DNA of 64,000 bases from VXYL01 sp965199945 (lineage in GTDB: Bacteria; Pseudomonadota; Gammaproteobacteria; Pseudomonadales; Azotimanducaceae), in the NCBI GenBank assembly GCA_965199945.1, contig OZ241354.1:1116001-1180000 (forward strand), written 5' to 3'. Under the pieces are notes generated by a model. It was not told the DNA's origin, made no database searches, and saw only the letters and a program-made list of their open reading frames with translations. Position 1 is the stretch's first letter. Each line of letters opens with the position of its first letter. The position numbers were made by a program, and so were the translations under genes. Shown piece by piece: positions 8,912-17,374 of the stretch.

Positions 8912-9529
8912 ATGACCGTCAACGTGGAGTTTCATTTCGACTTCGGCAGTCCGAACGCCTACCTCTCGCATCTCGTCATCCCGGCCATTGAGGAGCGCAC
9001 GGGCGCGTCCTTCCGGTATGTGCCGGTGCTGCTTGGGGGCGTCTTCAAGGCCACCAACAACGTCTCGCCGATGGTGTCCTTGCAGGGCATCAAGAACAAG
9101 CCGGAGTACCAGCGCATCGAAACCGAACGCTTCGTGCGCCAGCACGCCATCACCGAGTACCGCCCCAATCCGCACTTCCCCGTGAACACGCTGCAGATCA
9201 TGCGCGGCGCGGTGTTCGCGGAGCGGCAGGGCTTCCTGGCGCAGTACGTGGATGCCGTCTACCGCCACATGTGGGCGGAGCAGAAGAAGATGGACGATGC
9301 GGAAGTGATCGCCGCGGCATTGGCCGAATCGGATCTGCCGGCGAAGGACATCATGGCCGGCATCCAGGACCCGGAGGTCAAGGCGGGGCTCATCGCCAAC
9401 ACCGAATCCTCGGTGGAGCGCGGCGTCTTCGGGTCGCCGAGCTTCTTCGTCGGCAGCGAGCTGTTCTTCGGCAAGGACAAGCTGCGCGACGTGGAAGACG
9501 AGATCGAGCGCCAGAAAGCGGGCGGCTAG
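8912..9529 (+). CDS. DsbA-family thioredoxin-fold protein, 2-hydroxychromene-2-carboxylate isomerase type
   Basis: A 205-residue protein of the GST-kappa/HCCA isomerase family. It opens with VEFHFDFGSPNAYLSHLV, where the S-P-N/Y region binds glutathione. It has the helical insert of the family and ends with RGVFGSPSFFVGSELFFGKD, the conserved cis-proline loop. No CXXC motif is present, so it is not an oxidase. Characterised relatives isomerise 2-hydroxychromene-2-carboxylate in naphthalene breakdown with glutathione, but this family is widespread and the substrate here is unknown. The SDR gene follows 17 bp downstream on the same strand, so the two probably share a transcript. Confidence 0.9.
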   Translation: MTVNVEFHFDFGSPNAYLSHLVIPAIEERTGASFRYVPVLLGGVFKATNNVSPMVSLQGIKNKPEYQRIETERFVRQHAITEYRPNPHFPVNTLQIMRGAVFAERQGFLAQYVDAVYRHMWAEQKKMDDAEVIAAALAESDLPAKDIMAGIQDPEVKAGLIANTESSVERGVFGSPSFFVGSELFFGKDKLRDVEDEIERQKAGG

Positions 9530-9546
9530 GCACGGGAGGCTTGCGA

Positions 9547-10332
9547 ATGGACATCGAAAACGGCGTCGCCATCGTCACCGGCTCGTCGTCCGGCGTGGGA
9601 GCGGCCTGCGCCCGGCAGTTGGCGGAGCGCGGCTGCCATGTGGCGATCAACTATTCGCGCAATGCCGAGGGCGCGCGGGAGACGGAAGCCGCCTGCCAAG
9701 CGTTCGGCGTCGAGACCGTGGTCGTGCAGGCCAACGTCGCCAACGACGACGAGTGCCGGGCGCTCGCCGACGCGGCGCTCGAGAAGTGGGGCAGGGTGGA
9801 TGCGCTGGTCAACAACGCCGGCACCACCAAGTTCAACCCCCACGACGCCCTCGACGGCTTGAGCAAGCAGGACTTCCTGGACATCTACGCCGTCAACACG
9901 GTCGGCGCCTACCAGATGGCGCGCGCCGTCGTGCCGGCCATGAAGCGCGGCGGACGGGGCAGCATCGTCAACGTCGCCTCCATCGCCGCCGTCACGGGCG
10001 TGGGCAGTTCGATTGCCTACGCCGCCTCGAAGGGCGCGATGGTCACACTCACGCTCTCATTGGCACGGGCGCTGGGGCCGGAAATCCGCGTCAACGTCGT
10101 CTGCCCAGGCTTCATCCAAGGCGACTGGCTGGAGCAAGGCCTCGGCAGCGAACGCTACGAAGCGGCCAAGGCGCACTTGGAGGCCACCGCGCCGCTGCGC
10201 CTCACCACCACGCCGGACACGGTTGCCGAAGCAGTCCTCTACTTCATCGCCGGCGCAGACGTGATCACCGGCGAGTCCCTGCTGGTCGATGGCGGCAACC
10301 ACCTGAACACGGCACCGCTCGCCCGTCGCTAA
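9547..10332 (+). CDS. Short-chain dehydrogenase/reductase
   Basis: A 261-residue classical SDR, probably NADP(H)-dependent. The nucleotide motif TGSSSGVG is at 11-18, NNAG at 89-92, the catalytic serine at S145 (NVASIAA), and Y158/K162 in YAASK. The C-terminal GESLLVDGG is typical. An oxidoreductase acting on a ketone or alcohol group is certain at family level; the substrate is not. ATG 9547 follows the isomerase stop by 17 bp, suggesting an operon. The last four bases overlap the convergent Uma2 gene, so the 3' ends share sequence with no room for a terminator between them. Confidence 0.93.
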   Translation: MDIENGVAIVTGSSSGVGAACARQLAERGCHVAINYSRNAEGARETEAACQAFGVETVVVQANVANDDECRALADAALEKWGRVDALVNNAGTTKFNPHDALDGLSKQDFLDIYAVNTVGAYQMARAVVPAMKRGGRGSIVNVASIAAVTGVGSSIAYAASKGAMVTLTLSLARALGPEIRVNVVCPGFIQGDWLEQGLGSERYEAAKAHLEATAPLRLTTTPDTVAEAVLYFIAGADVITGESLLVDGGNHLNTAPLARR

Positions 10333-10976
10333 ACCGTGGCCTTGGGCGCGTCGAACGCCGCCGCCACGTCCACGCGCAATCCGGCCAGGGACGCCGAGTG
10401 CGCGTGGTCGCCGCGTCGATGCCGGCCAAGCTCGCGATAGCTGCCGCCGTCTAGGCCAAGCACGAGGATGGTCTCGTCGCGGGGATCAGCAATCCAATAC
10501 TCCGCAACGCCGGCTTCGGCATAGTCGGTGCGCTTTTGCACCAAGTCGCGGGCCGGATCGTCCGGGCTCACCACCTCCGCAACGAGATCAGCGCCCAGCC
10601 AATAGCGGTCCTGGTAGCGCGGGTCGTCGCGGCGGCGCAACAGCAGAAGGTCCGGTTCGCGGAACTTCCCCTCGCGGATGCGCATGCGCAACGGTGTCAC
10701 CATCGCCACGCCGCCGCGTCGTTGCAGGTAGGCGCGAAAGGCATCGTAGAGGAACAGCAGCACCGCTTGATGGCTCGACGTCGGCTTGGGCAGTTCTTCA
10801 AGCCAGCCATCCGTGAACTCGATGAGGCAGCGGGCGTGGTCGGTGAGCCACAGATAGGCGCTGTCGCTCCAAGCGCCCTGGGGCGGCAATGCTTCGCACA
10901 GCAGTGCGCCTAGCCGCCCGGCAGCGGCTTGTTCGCGTTCCGCAGAGGCGGTCGGAAGGCTCTCATGTGGCATCAT
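10329..10976 (-). CDS. Uma2-family (DUF820) endonuclease-like protein
   Basis: A 215-residue member of the Uma2 family, which has a PD-(D/E)XK restriction-endonuclease fold. The core is REPDLLLLRRRDDP (aspartate), LVAEVVSPDDPARDLVQKRTDYAEAG (E...K-like with the conserved S-P-D and D-L-x-x-K), then AEYWIADP. The upstream segment EFTDGWLEELPKPTSSHQ also fits. Biochemical function is not established for most members. It stands alone, convergent with the SDR and 113 bp from the next gene. Uma2 genes are often scattered singly and multiply in genomes, as the Rpn genes are in this window. Confidence 0.9.
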   Translation of the reverse strand: MMPHESLPTASAEREQAAAGRLGALLCEALPPQGAWSDSAYLWLTDHARCLIEFTDGWLEELPKPTSSHQAVLLFLYDAFRAYLQRRGGVAMVTPLRMRIREGKFREPDLLLLRRRDDPRYQDRYWLGADLVAEVVSPDDPARDLVQKRTDYAEAGVAEYWIADPRDETILVLGLDGGSYRELGRHRRGDHAHSASLAGLRVDVAAAFDAPKATV

Positions 10977-11089
10977 AATGGCGAGGCGTCACCTCGCATG
11001 GTGACTCGACCTGGCGCTTTTCGCAGAAGGTCGTGGAAGATCACCTGTGGAGCAACACCATGCGAGTTGCTAGGCATCCTTGGTGCCGC

Positions 11090-13099
11090 CTAGTCCGCTG
11101 AGCACATGTAGACATCCACCACCCTAGAGCAAGGATTGTCGTCCGGCGCTAAGTCCGCCGGCCCACCTGTAATATTCAATATGCGTATGCCATTTGGTCT
11201 GTCAAGCGCCTGCCTAACCCACTCCGCCCGTTCTGTAGCGAGTTTCATGTTAGACTCGAAATCGCTGTTGTTGATCGGTCTGACGTCCGCTCGCCCGACG
11301 AGCACCACCATCTCTGATGGATTCTGGACTATTCTCTCTTGCCATGCTGGAGTTCCGTTTTGCCCGCTACTGTTGATACGCTCAAGTTCCTTTCTTTGTC
11401 CGCCCACCACTGGGCATTCGTAGGTCTCTTCGTCCGAACCGCCGTTCGACTCCAGCACCGCTCTGCCTGTAGGGAAAGGACCAATCAACGCTACCAACTC
11501 GAAATTGCATTCCGGGGTGGAGACCTTGCCCGTCCGTCCGTCGAAAATGACCACAAATGGACGATCCTCTTGCGGCGGCGTTTGCGGCGGCGTCTCCGGC
11601 GGCGTTTGCGGCGGCGTCTCCGGCGGCGTTTGCGCCGGCGTCTCCGGCGGCGTTTGCGCCGGCGTCTCCGGCGGCGTTTGCGCCGGCGTCTCCGGCGGCG
11701 TTTGCGGCGGCGTTTGCGGCGGCGTTTGCGGCGGCGTCTCCGGCGGCGTTTGCGCCGGCGTCTCCGGCTGTGGTTCCGGCGACGGTATAGATTCGTCGCT
11801 GTTATTTACAATGAGGATGACGGGATCGCGTGGTCCCGCCGGGTGGGTGTGCGCCGTTACGCGGTGTTTGCGCCCAGTGCTCTTCTTAATGTCCGCCAGG
11901 AATTGCCATCTTCCAACGCCGCCAAGGCGTAGCAGGCACTCCGGGGTGCCGTGCCACGAGTCTCCGCCTGCGTCTTGTCGGAAATTCGCGCGGCTGAACA
12001 GACGGCGTTTCCTGTCCGTTTGGCCAGGACAGTCCGAAAAATCCAAGGATGCCAAGTTCTCGGTAGGTACGACGAATACGGCCCGAGGCAACCGTACGAA
12101 GTCTTCCGAATCATCCACCTGCGGCTGTTCTTGCGGCTGCACCTGCGGTTGGACGAGCGGCAGCGGCGCTAGAACTACATCCATGAAGTCACTCCATGAC
12201 TCGGCACCATTTCCCTTCTCCTGGGCTTCACTCATCAGTTTCTCCGCATAAAACGTGCCAAACTGCGATGCGGCATAGAGGAGGTATCCAAGGAGGGTTA
12301 GGATCAGCGCAACAAACACAGACCTCGGCCCCAAGTCGATCGACTGCCAAGACTTGAAGCGGCATCGGCGCTCACCTGACTCCTCATTCGCATCGAAAGA
12401 TAGATACGCATCTCGGATTTTCTCTGAAACGTCACGTCGACGATCCCAGATGGCCCGAAAGTACTTCTTTCCCCACTTCGTGACGGGATCAATGGACGCT
12501 AAGATCGGGTCGTGTGCGATGCCGATGTAGGTTTGCGGATCGATGGCCTTCCAAGCGGGAACATCTTGGCTTGCCTGTCGATAGGCGGCGGCCAACCGAA
12601 GAGGTTCTTCTGCGACCTTGGGAACGTCTTCTTGGTCAGCATCGGCCCGAGTTCGCTTTGCTCTCTCTTGTCTGTCTGTTCGGATTGCCGCGAGCGCTGT
12701 CCGCAACCAGTGCGCCCGCAGTGCGACGACATGGACGACGGCAACTGCGAAGGCGAGACTGCCTACGACGAGGGCGCAAATCGACAATGCCAGCCAGCCT
12801 AGAACTACCGGCACGGCCACCACCAACAGAGAGAAGACGAATAACCCCAAAAGAAATACGGCCACCATACAGAGGAATAGAAGGGGAACGATCAAAGCAG
12901 CGAGTGTGACCTCTTTGAGGTTCGCTAAGGCAATGAATAGGAGGTCTATTGGGCTGGCATAGTCGAGGAGTGTGATGCCAAAGTGATCGTAGTAGGCGCT
13001 GCCGTAGAACATGCCGACGGCGGTGGCGACCGCGTATGCAACCAGCGCGATCTGCTTTAGGCGCCAATCACCCTTGGAGCATTTGTCCTTGTCACTCAT
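11090..13099 (-). CDS. Large membrane protein with proline-rich tetrapeptide repeat and OmpA-like C-terminus
   Basis: A 669-residue protein that I cannot assign to a named family. About four hydrophobic segments lie in residues 15-130 and another at about 262-283. After it comes a soluble part, then about 18 copies of a TPPE/TPPQ/TPAQ tetrapeptide, then a ~150-residue C-terminal domain. In the last 80 residues VVLVGRADVRP, NMKLATERAEWVRQAL and NPCSRVVDVYMC resemble an OmpA-like peptidoglycan-binding domain, with the usual N-L-x-L-A-x-x-R-A pattern. A likely reading is an inner-membrane anchored protein spanning the periplasm on a proline-rich spacer. The adjacent secreted metzincin fusion (13194-17174) lies 94 bp upstream on the same strand and may be co-expressed. 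Confidence 0.6.
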   Translation of the reverse strand: MSDKDKCSKGDWRLKQIALVAYAVATAVGMFYGSAYYDHFGITLLDYASPIDLLFIALANLKEVTLAALIVPLLFLCMVAVFLLGLFVFSLLVVAVPVVLGWLALSICALVVGSLAFAVAVVHVVALRAHWLRTALAAIRTDRQERAKRTRADADQEDVPKVAEEPLRLAAAYRQASQDVPAWKAIDPQTYIGIAHDPILASIDPVTKWGKKYFRAIWDRRRDVSEKIRDAYLSFDANEESGERRCRFKSWQSIDLGPRSVFVALILTLLGYLLYAASQFGTFYAEKLMSEAQEKGNGAESWSDFMDVVLAPLPLVQPQVQPQEQPQVDDSEDFVRLPRAVFVVPTENLASLDFSDCPGQTDRKRRLFSRANFRQDAGGDSWHGTPECLLRLGGVGRWQFLADIKKSTGRKHRVTAHTHPAGPRDPVILIVNNSDESIPSPEPQPETPAQTPPETPPQTPPQTPPQTPPETPAQTPPETPAQTPPETPAQTPPETPPQTPPETPPQTPPQEDRPFVVIFDGRTGKVSTPECNFELVALIGPFPTGRAVLESNGGSDEETYECPVVGGQRKELERINSSGQNGTPAWQERIVQNPSEMVVLVGRADVRPINNSDFESNMKLATERAEWVRQALDRPNGIRILNITGGPADLAPDDNPCSRVVDVYMCSAD
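11573..11787 (-). repeat. 12-bp coding minisatellite (tetrapeptide repeat)
   Basis: About 18 tandem 12-bp units on the plus strand alternate GGCGGCGTTTGC, GGCGGCGTCTCC and GCCGGCGTCTCC. On the minus strand they encode T-P-(P/A)-(E/Q) in the membrane protein. Pairs of units also repeat as 24-mers, which points to recent slippage or unequal exchange. The array length is a multiple of three, so expansion or contraction changes spacer length without a frameshift. Confidence 0.9.
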
Positions 13100-13193
13100 T
13101 GAACTTCACACGCCCTTGCACCTTCGTCGACAGTTCTCCAGCAAGATGCCACCGCTCCATCGCTGGCCGCGCTACCTGCCTCCAACGTCATCT

Positions 13194-16100
13194 TCAATCC
13201 CCAAGCTCCCTTACCACCCGAAGGCCGTTCACCCCGATCCGGCGGTCGGCGTTCCACAGGGTCCCGCGCCTTGCGGAGCGCAGCTCTTCCGGCGGGTCCG
13301 TCCAGCTGCCGCCGCGGGTCACGCGCTTGGCGCAGTCGCCTTCTTCCCGGGCGCTGCCGTCCGTGGGGGCGCCGTCGTAGGTCCACTGGCTCGGGTCGTA
13401 GCAGTCCTGGGTCCATTCGGCCACGTTGCCGTGGACGTCGTGCAGGCCCCAGGCGTTGGCGGGGAAGGAGCCGACCGGCACCGTGCCTACCACCGTGCCA
13501 ATGTCGTAGTTGGCCTGGTCGGGCGAGATCGTCGCGCCGAAGTGGAACGGCGTCTGGGTGCCGGCGCGGGCCGCGTATTCCCACTCGGCTTCGCTCGGCA
13601 GGCGGTAGGTCTCGCCGGTGTGGGCCGAGAGCCACGCGGCGTAGTTCTGGGCGTCCTGCCAGTTCAACGCGTCCACGGGCCGGTTCGCCCGCGCCTCTTC
13701 CTCGTGGAAGCTCACCGGCGTGTAGCCGTCGCAGCCGCCGGCGGCCACGCAGGCGTCCCACTGCGCGAAGGTCACCTCGTGGATGCCGATGGCGAAGGCG
13801 TTTGCGAAGTCCACTTGATGCACCGGGCGTTCGTTGGCGAAGCTGCCCTCTTCCTCCTCCGGCGCGCCCATCATGAACGAGCCCGCAGGCACCGTCACCA
13901 TCTCCGGGCAGTCGGCGCAGTCGCGGAACTTGAGGCCGGCCACGCCGCCTTCGGTCGCCACCACCAGGAACGTCTGGCGCACCGCGTGGCCGTCGGCGTC
14001 CACCGCCGTCACGGTGACGGTTGCGCGGCCGTCGGCCACCGCGGTCAGCGTCAGCGCGCCGGCGGCGATGCTGGCGCGCACCACGTCCGCATTGCTGGAC
14101 GCCGCCTCGAAGGTGAGCGTCTGCACGTTGGCGAAGTGGTCGGCCAGATCCAGCGTCGTGTCGGCGCCGGTGGCCAGCGGCAGGTCGGCGATGGCGGCGG
14201 TCGCGCGGGGCGGCGCCGCCACGCCGCCGGCGAGCACGCCCCAGGCCGATGCGCTGGCAAGGGCCACCGTGCCGCCGTAGGCGAACGCGCCGTTGCCGTC
14301 CACCGCGTAGTAGGCCCAGCCGTCGTGGCCGTGGCGCGTCAGCACTTCCGCCCGGCCGTCGCCGTCCATGTCGCCCACGCCGGCTGTCCACACCGTGGCG
14401 TCCGCTGGCAGGTCGCCGACGCCGCCGCCTTCCAGCAGGGCGCGGCCGTTCATGCGCCGGTGCAGCCAGCGGCCGTCTTCGTGGCGCAGCAGCACGTCGT
14501 CCCGGCCGTCGCCGTCGAAGTCCGCGACGCCGGCCACCGCCCAGGCGGGGTCGTTCGGCAACGCCACGGCGCCGTGCCCGGCGAACAGGCCGCTCTCGCC
14601 GTCGGCATTGCCGTGGAACGGGTAGTAGTGCCAGGTGCCGTCGAGGCGCCGCAGCAGCGCGTCGTCGCGCCCGTCGCCGTTCAAGTCGCCGATGGCCGCC
14701 ACCCAGCTCGTCAGCGGGTGTTCGTTCGCCAGGCCCGCCGGCTGGCCGGCGCCGCGCACCGCGCGCCCGTCCATCAAGTGGTAGCGCCAGCGCTCGCCGG
14801 TCTCGCCGTCCCACTGTCCGTCCAGCCGCCGCACCAGCACGTCGGCCTTGCCGTCGCCGTCGAAGTCGCCGACGCCGGCCGTGCGCCAGGCGGGATCGGC
14901 CGGCAGGGCCGCGCCGCCGTTGCCGGGGAGCACTTGGCGGCCGTCCATCGGGTAGTAGCGCCAGCGGCCGTTGGCGAGGCGCATCAGGATGTCCGCCCGG
15001 CCGTCGCCGTCGAAGTCGCCGACGCCGGCCGTCTGCCAAGCGGCGTTCAAGGTGACGCGGTTCGCCGCGCCGCCGCTCGGGAGCACCCGGCCGCCGGCCA
15101 TCGGGAAGTAGCGCCAGTGTCCGTCCGCGTGGCGCAGCAGCACGTCCGCGCCGCCGTCGCCGTCGAAGTCCGCGAGCCGCCGCAGATGCTTGGCCGGCGC
15201 GCCGGCGCAGAACGCATGGGCCGAACGCCGCTCCAAGGCGACGCCGGCCGGCCGCGCGCCGGTCGGCTGCTCGGAGATGCCGCCTTCCCAGTCCACCATC
15301 TCCACCAGATCCACCACTGCCGCGGCCCGCGACACGGCGCTGCAGGACGCCCAATGGCGCTCGGCGGTGAAGGACAGCCGATGCGCCCGCCGCTCGCCCG
15401 CCGGCGGCGACACGGAGACTCGGAACGGCGCGGCGGCAGGCCACGGCGCGAGCGCCTGCCGCGACCCGCCGTGCGCCACCGTATGCACCCGCGGCGCCGT
15501 CGCCGACACGCACGCGGCCGGCCCGGACAACGGCAGCGCGAACCGCTTCGTTCCCGCGCCCGGCGCGAAGACCAGCGACGGCGGCAGCCGTGCGGCCAGC
15601 GCGACCTCCCCGCGGACGCAGACCGCCCCGGGCAGCCGGTCGGCGTCCGGCTCGGACAGCGCGGCGACGAGGTGCCAGACCTCGTCGATCGCTCTGGCGG
15701 CGTTGACCGGGCCATCGGGGTCTATCGTTCTCTCGTCTCCCGGCACGCCCATCGGGGTATCGGTCTTGAACGAAGACGAGTCGTACCTTGCGGGAGGACG
15801 CGGGAAGAACAGGTCTGGATTGGAAAAATAGGGCACTGGTATCTGGCCGTAAATGCCCTGCAAGAAGCATTCATTTCCTGCGCTCATAACCGTTATTTGG
15901 CACGTTACTGTGTAATCCAGATTGTGGTAGCCAAAAGCATAGTTTTTGAAAGGGCCTATGTGATTAAAGAATTCTTCTGATTCAAAAAAATGGTCCCCGC
16001 GGTCGTGAAGAAGCCCCAAAGTATGGCCCAGCTCATGAGGAAAGGTGTAGCCTCTTGTCGCACACTTCACCGCCGAGACACTGAATACATGGTCTCTCCA

Positions 16101-17174
16101 AAATTCGCGCCGCTCATTGTACAAACACAAATCCACATTGTCAGAGTTTTCGCAATCTTTTTGAGCAAATATTTCGTCGTCTATTGCGTATACGTTGGCT
16201 GAACCACATATGCCGCCTTGATCCCTGACAAAAAGATGCACCAGATCGGCCTGACGCTCTTCAATCAAAGGGAACACCTCATCCAAGGCGCTGTAATCCA
16301 CCTCTCTATTGAATCGGCTGTGATCTTCCTCAGTATATTGGAGGTTATTACTGTCAATTGACAAATCCTCTGCCTGCTCGTAGTCCACTTTCTCAAAAAT
16401 GCCCCGCACGCGGCGTCCGGCCAAGCCGCTGTTCTCCAACACCTGATTCATCTTGGCGATTTCGTTTTCAAGCGTCGCAAGCACTTCATCCGGCCCGCCC
16501 TCGTGATCCTCCACCCGCTGGGTGTAGAGCACCAGCACGGCGACGACGTTGGGGTCTTCCTCGTCGTCGGTGGTCGCGGGCAGCGATTGCGGCGGGCGAG
16601 GCCGAGGTCGGTGCGCTGCCGCCAGCGCCTTCGGGGCCGGGCTCGGCAGCGCCTCCGGCATCGCGCCGTCGAGGCCGCAGCCGGGCAGCGCCGAGACGTC
16701 CTGCTGCGCGACGAGCACGCGCCCCGGCCCGTGCGAGCGCAGGGTGAAGACGCCGCGCGCCGAGTGGAACTCGCCGCGCAGGATGCCGCCGACGCTGCGC
16801 AGCAGCGTGAAATGCCCGCCGCCCTCCAGCGCGCCGGCCAGAAAGCGCGAACCACTCGGCAAGGTCCTGGCGCGCTGCACCCGGGCCACCACTTGCGCAT
16901 CCGGGAACAGGTCCAGCGCCAACGGCCGCCCCCACGCCGAGGATTCGAACACCGCCGCGCCGTCCATCCCCGCCACCCGCCACCGCATGGCGTACGGGTC
17001 TTCTTCCAACTGCTCGCGCATCTCGACGCCGAGCGGCACATCGCTTGCCCGCAAGAGCGGCGCTTCACCCGCCGCCGCCCCAACGGCCAGCATGGCCAAG
17101 CCAAGCGCAAGGCCCAATACGGCACGCCGCCGGCGCGGTCGGCCGACATTCGAACGGACAGTGGAAATCGCCAA
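13194..17174 (-). CDS. Secreted metzincin protease with FG-GAP repeats and C-terminal FGE-sulfatase-like domain
   Basis: A 1326-residue exported protein. Residues 1-35 are a signal peptide (arginine-rich, then LGLALGLAMLAVGAAA). Residues ~205-500 are a metzincin: the zinc site is HELGHTLGLLHD (380-391) and the Met-turn is TVMSAG (M430). Residues ~665-1000 contain about seven FG-GAP/VCBS-like repeats with calcium-loop cores of the type DFDGDGRADILMR, predicted to form a beta-propeller-like stalk. After a beta-sandwich-like linker, residues 1099-1326 match the formylglycine-generating-enzyme/C-lectin fold (VPAGSFMMG, RLPSEAEWEYAARAG, NVAEW, TRGGSW, GVNGLRVVREL). The parts are known; I do not recall this combination. 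The FGE-like domain may act as a binding module rather than an enzyme. No sulfatase gene is nearby. The DNA around 15.8-16.4 kb is visibly more AT-rich than the rest, suggesting a mosaic origin. Confidence 0.85.
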   Translation of the reverse strand: MAISTVRSNVGRPRRRRAVLGLALGLAMLAVGAAAGEAPLLRASDVPLGVEMREQLEEDPYAMRWRVAGMDGAAVFESSAWGRPLALDLFPDAQVVARVQRARTLPSGSRFLAGALEGGGHFTLLRSVGGILRGEFHSARGVFTLRSHGPGRVLVAQQDVSALPGCGLDGAMPEALPSPAPKALAAAHRPRPRPPQSLPATTDDEEDPNVVAVLVLYTQRVEDHEGGPDEVLATLENEIAKMNQVLENSGLAGRRVRGIFEKVDYEQAEDLSIDSNNLQYTEEDHSRFNREVDYSALDEVFPLIEERQADLVHLFVRDQGGICGSANVYAIDDEIFAQKDCENSDNVDLCLYNERREFWRDHVFSVSAVKCATRGYTFPHELGHTLGLLHDRGDHFFESEEFFNHIGPFKNYAFGYHNLDYTVTCQITVMSAGNECFLQGIYGQIPVPYFSNPDLFFPRPPARYDSSSFKTDTPMGVPGDERTIDPDGPVNAARAIDEVWHLVAALSEPDADRLPGAVCVRGEVALAARLPPSLVFAPGAGTKRFALPLSGPAACVSATAPRVHTVAHGGSRQALAPWPAAAPFRVSVSPPAGERRAHRLSFTAERHWASCSAVSRAAAVVDLVEMVDWEGGISEQPTGARPAGVALERRSAHAFCAGAPAKHLRRLADFDGDGGADVLLRHADGHWRYFPMAGGRVLPSGGAANRVTLNAAWQTAGVGDFDGDGRADILMRLANGRWRYYPMDGRQVLPGNGGAALPADPAWRTAGVGDFDGDGKADVLVRRLDGQWDGETGERWRYHLMDGRAVRGAGQPAGLANEHPLTSWVAAIGDLNGDGRDDALLRRLDGTWHYYPFHGNADGESGLFAGHGAVALPNDPAWAVAGVADFDGDGRDDVLLRHEDGRWLHRRMNGRALLEGGGVGDLPADATVWTAGVGDMDGDGRAEVLTRHGHDGWAYYAVDGNGAFAYGGTVALASASAWGVLAGGVAAPPRATAAIADLPLATGADTTLDLADHFANVQTLTFEAASSNADVVRASIAAGALTLTAVADGRATVTVTAVDADGHAVRQTFLVVATEGGVAGLKFRDCADCPEMVTVPAGSFMMGAPEEEEGSFANERPVHQVDFANAFAIGIHEVTFAQWDACVAAGGCDGYTPVSFHEEEARANRPVDALNWQDAQNYAAWLSAHTGETYRLPSEAEWEYAARAGTQTPFHFGATISPDQANYDIGTVVGTVPVGSFPANAWGLHDVHGNVAEWTQDCYDPSQWTYDGAPTDGSAREEGDCAKRVTRGGSWTDPPEELRSARRGTLWNADRRIGVNGLRVVRELGD

Positions 17175-17257
17175 GCCCTCGCCCCAGAGAGAAGGCGCAC
17201 CTTAGTCGCAAACGGCCACGAAGATCAAGAATCGGGAGAACGGGGTGCGCGACATGG

Positions 17258-17328
17258 GGCGACTTCCCACGTCCGGCCGGGGCGAAGTCTGCGGCCACGA
17301 AGCGGCGATTTCCTACATCCGGCCGGGG
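17258..17328. repeat. Two 25-bp intergenic direct repeats
   Basis: Copies at 17258-17282 and 17304-17328 match at 22 of 25 bases (GGCGAYTTCCYACRTCC followed by GGCCGGGG), in the 200-bp gap between the metzincin fusion and the Rpn-family gene. The 14-base core of the second copy recurs in the reverse orientation at 45677-45690, and with one inserted base at 8318-8332. All sites are intergenic. This may be a REP-like dispersed element. Confidence 0.6.
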
Positions 17329-17374
17329 CAATGGCTTACAACGCCGCCCTTGGCGGCGCGGTAGCGTACTCATC

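Noticed and set aside
11339..11932. Plus-strand arginine/leucine-rich repeat frame across the minisatellite.
   Set aside because: Antisense shadow of the proline-rich repeats in the membrane protein gene.
13194..13330. Diversity-generating retroelement variable region in the C-terminal FGE fold (the GGSW...LRSARR...RVVREL end looks like DGR targets).
   Set aside because: No reverse transcriptase, accessory avd gene or template repeat is visible in the window. The only similar sequence (50848-50960) differs by indels and by changes at all bases, not specifically adenines.
13011..15980. Very long plus-strand frame of 989 codons opposite the metzincin fusion.
   Set aside because: Low-complexity V/H/G/R-rich antisense translation typical of GC-rich genes; the minus strand has coherent domains and catalytic motifs.
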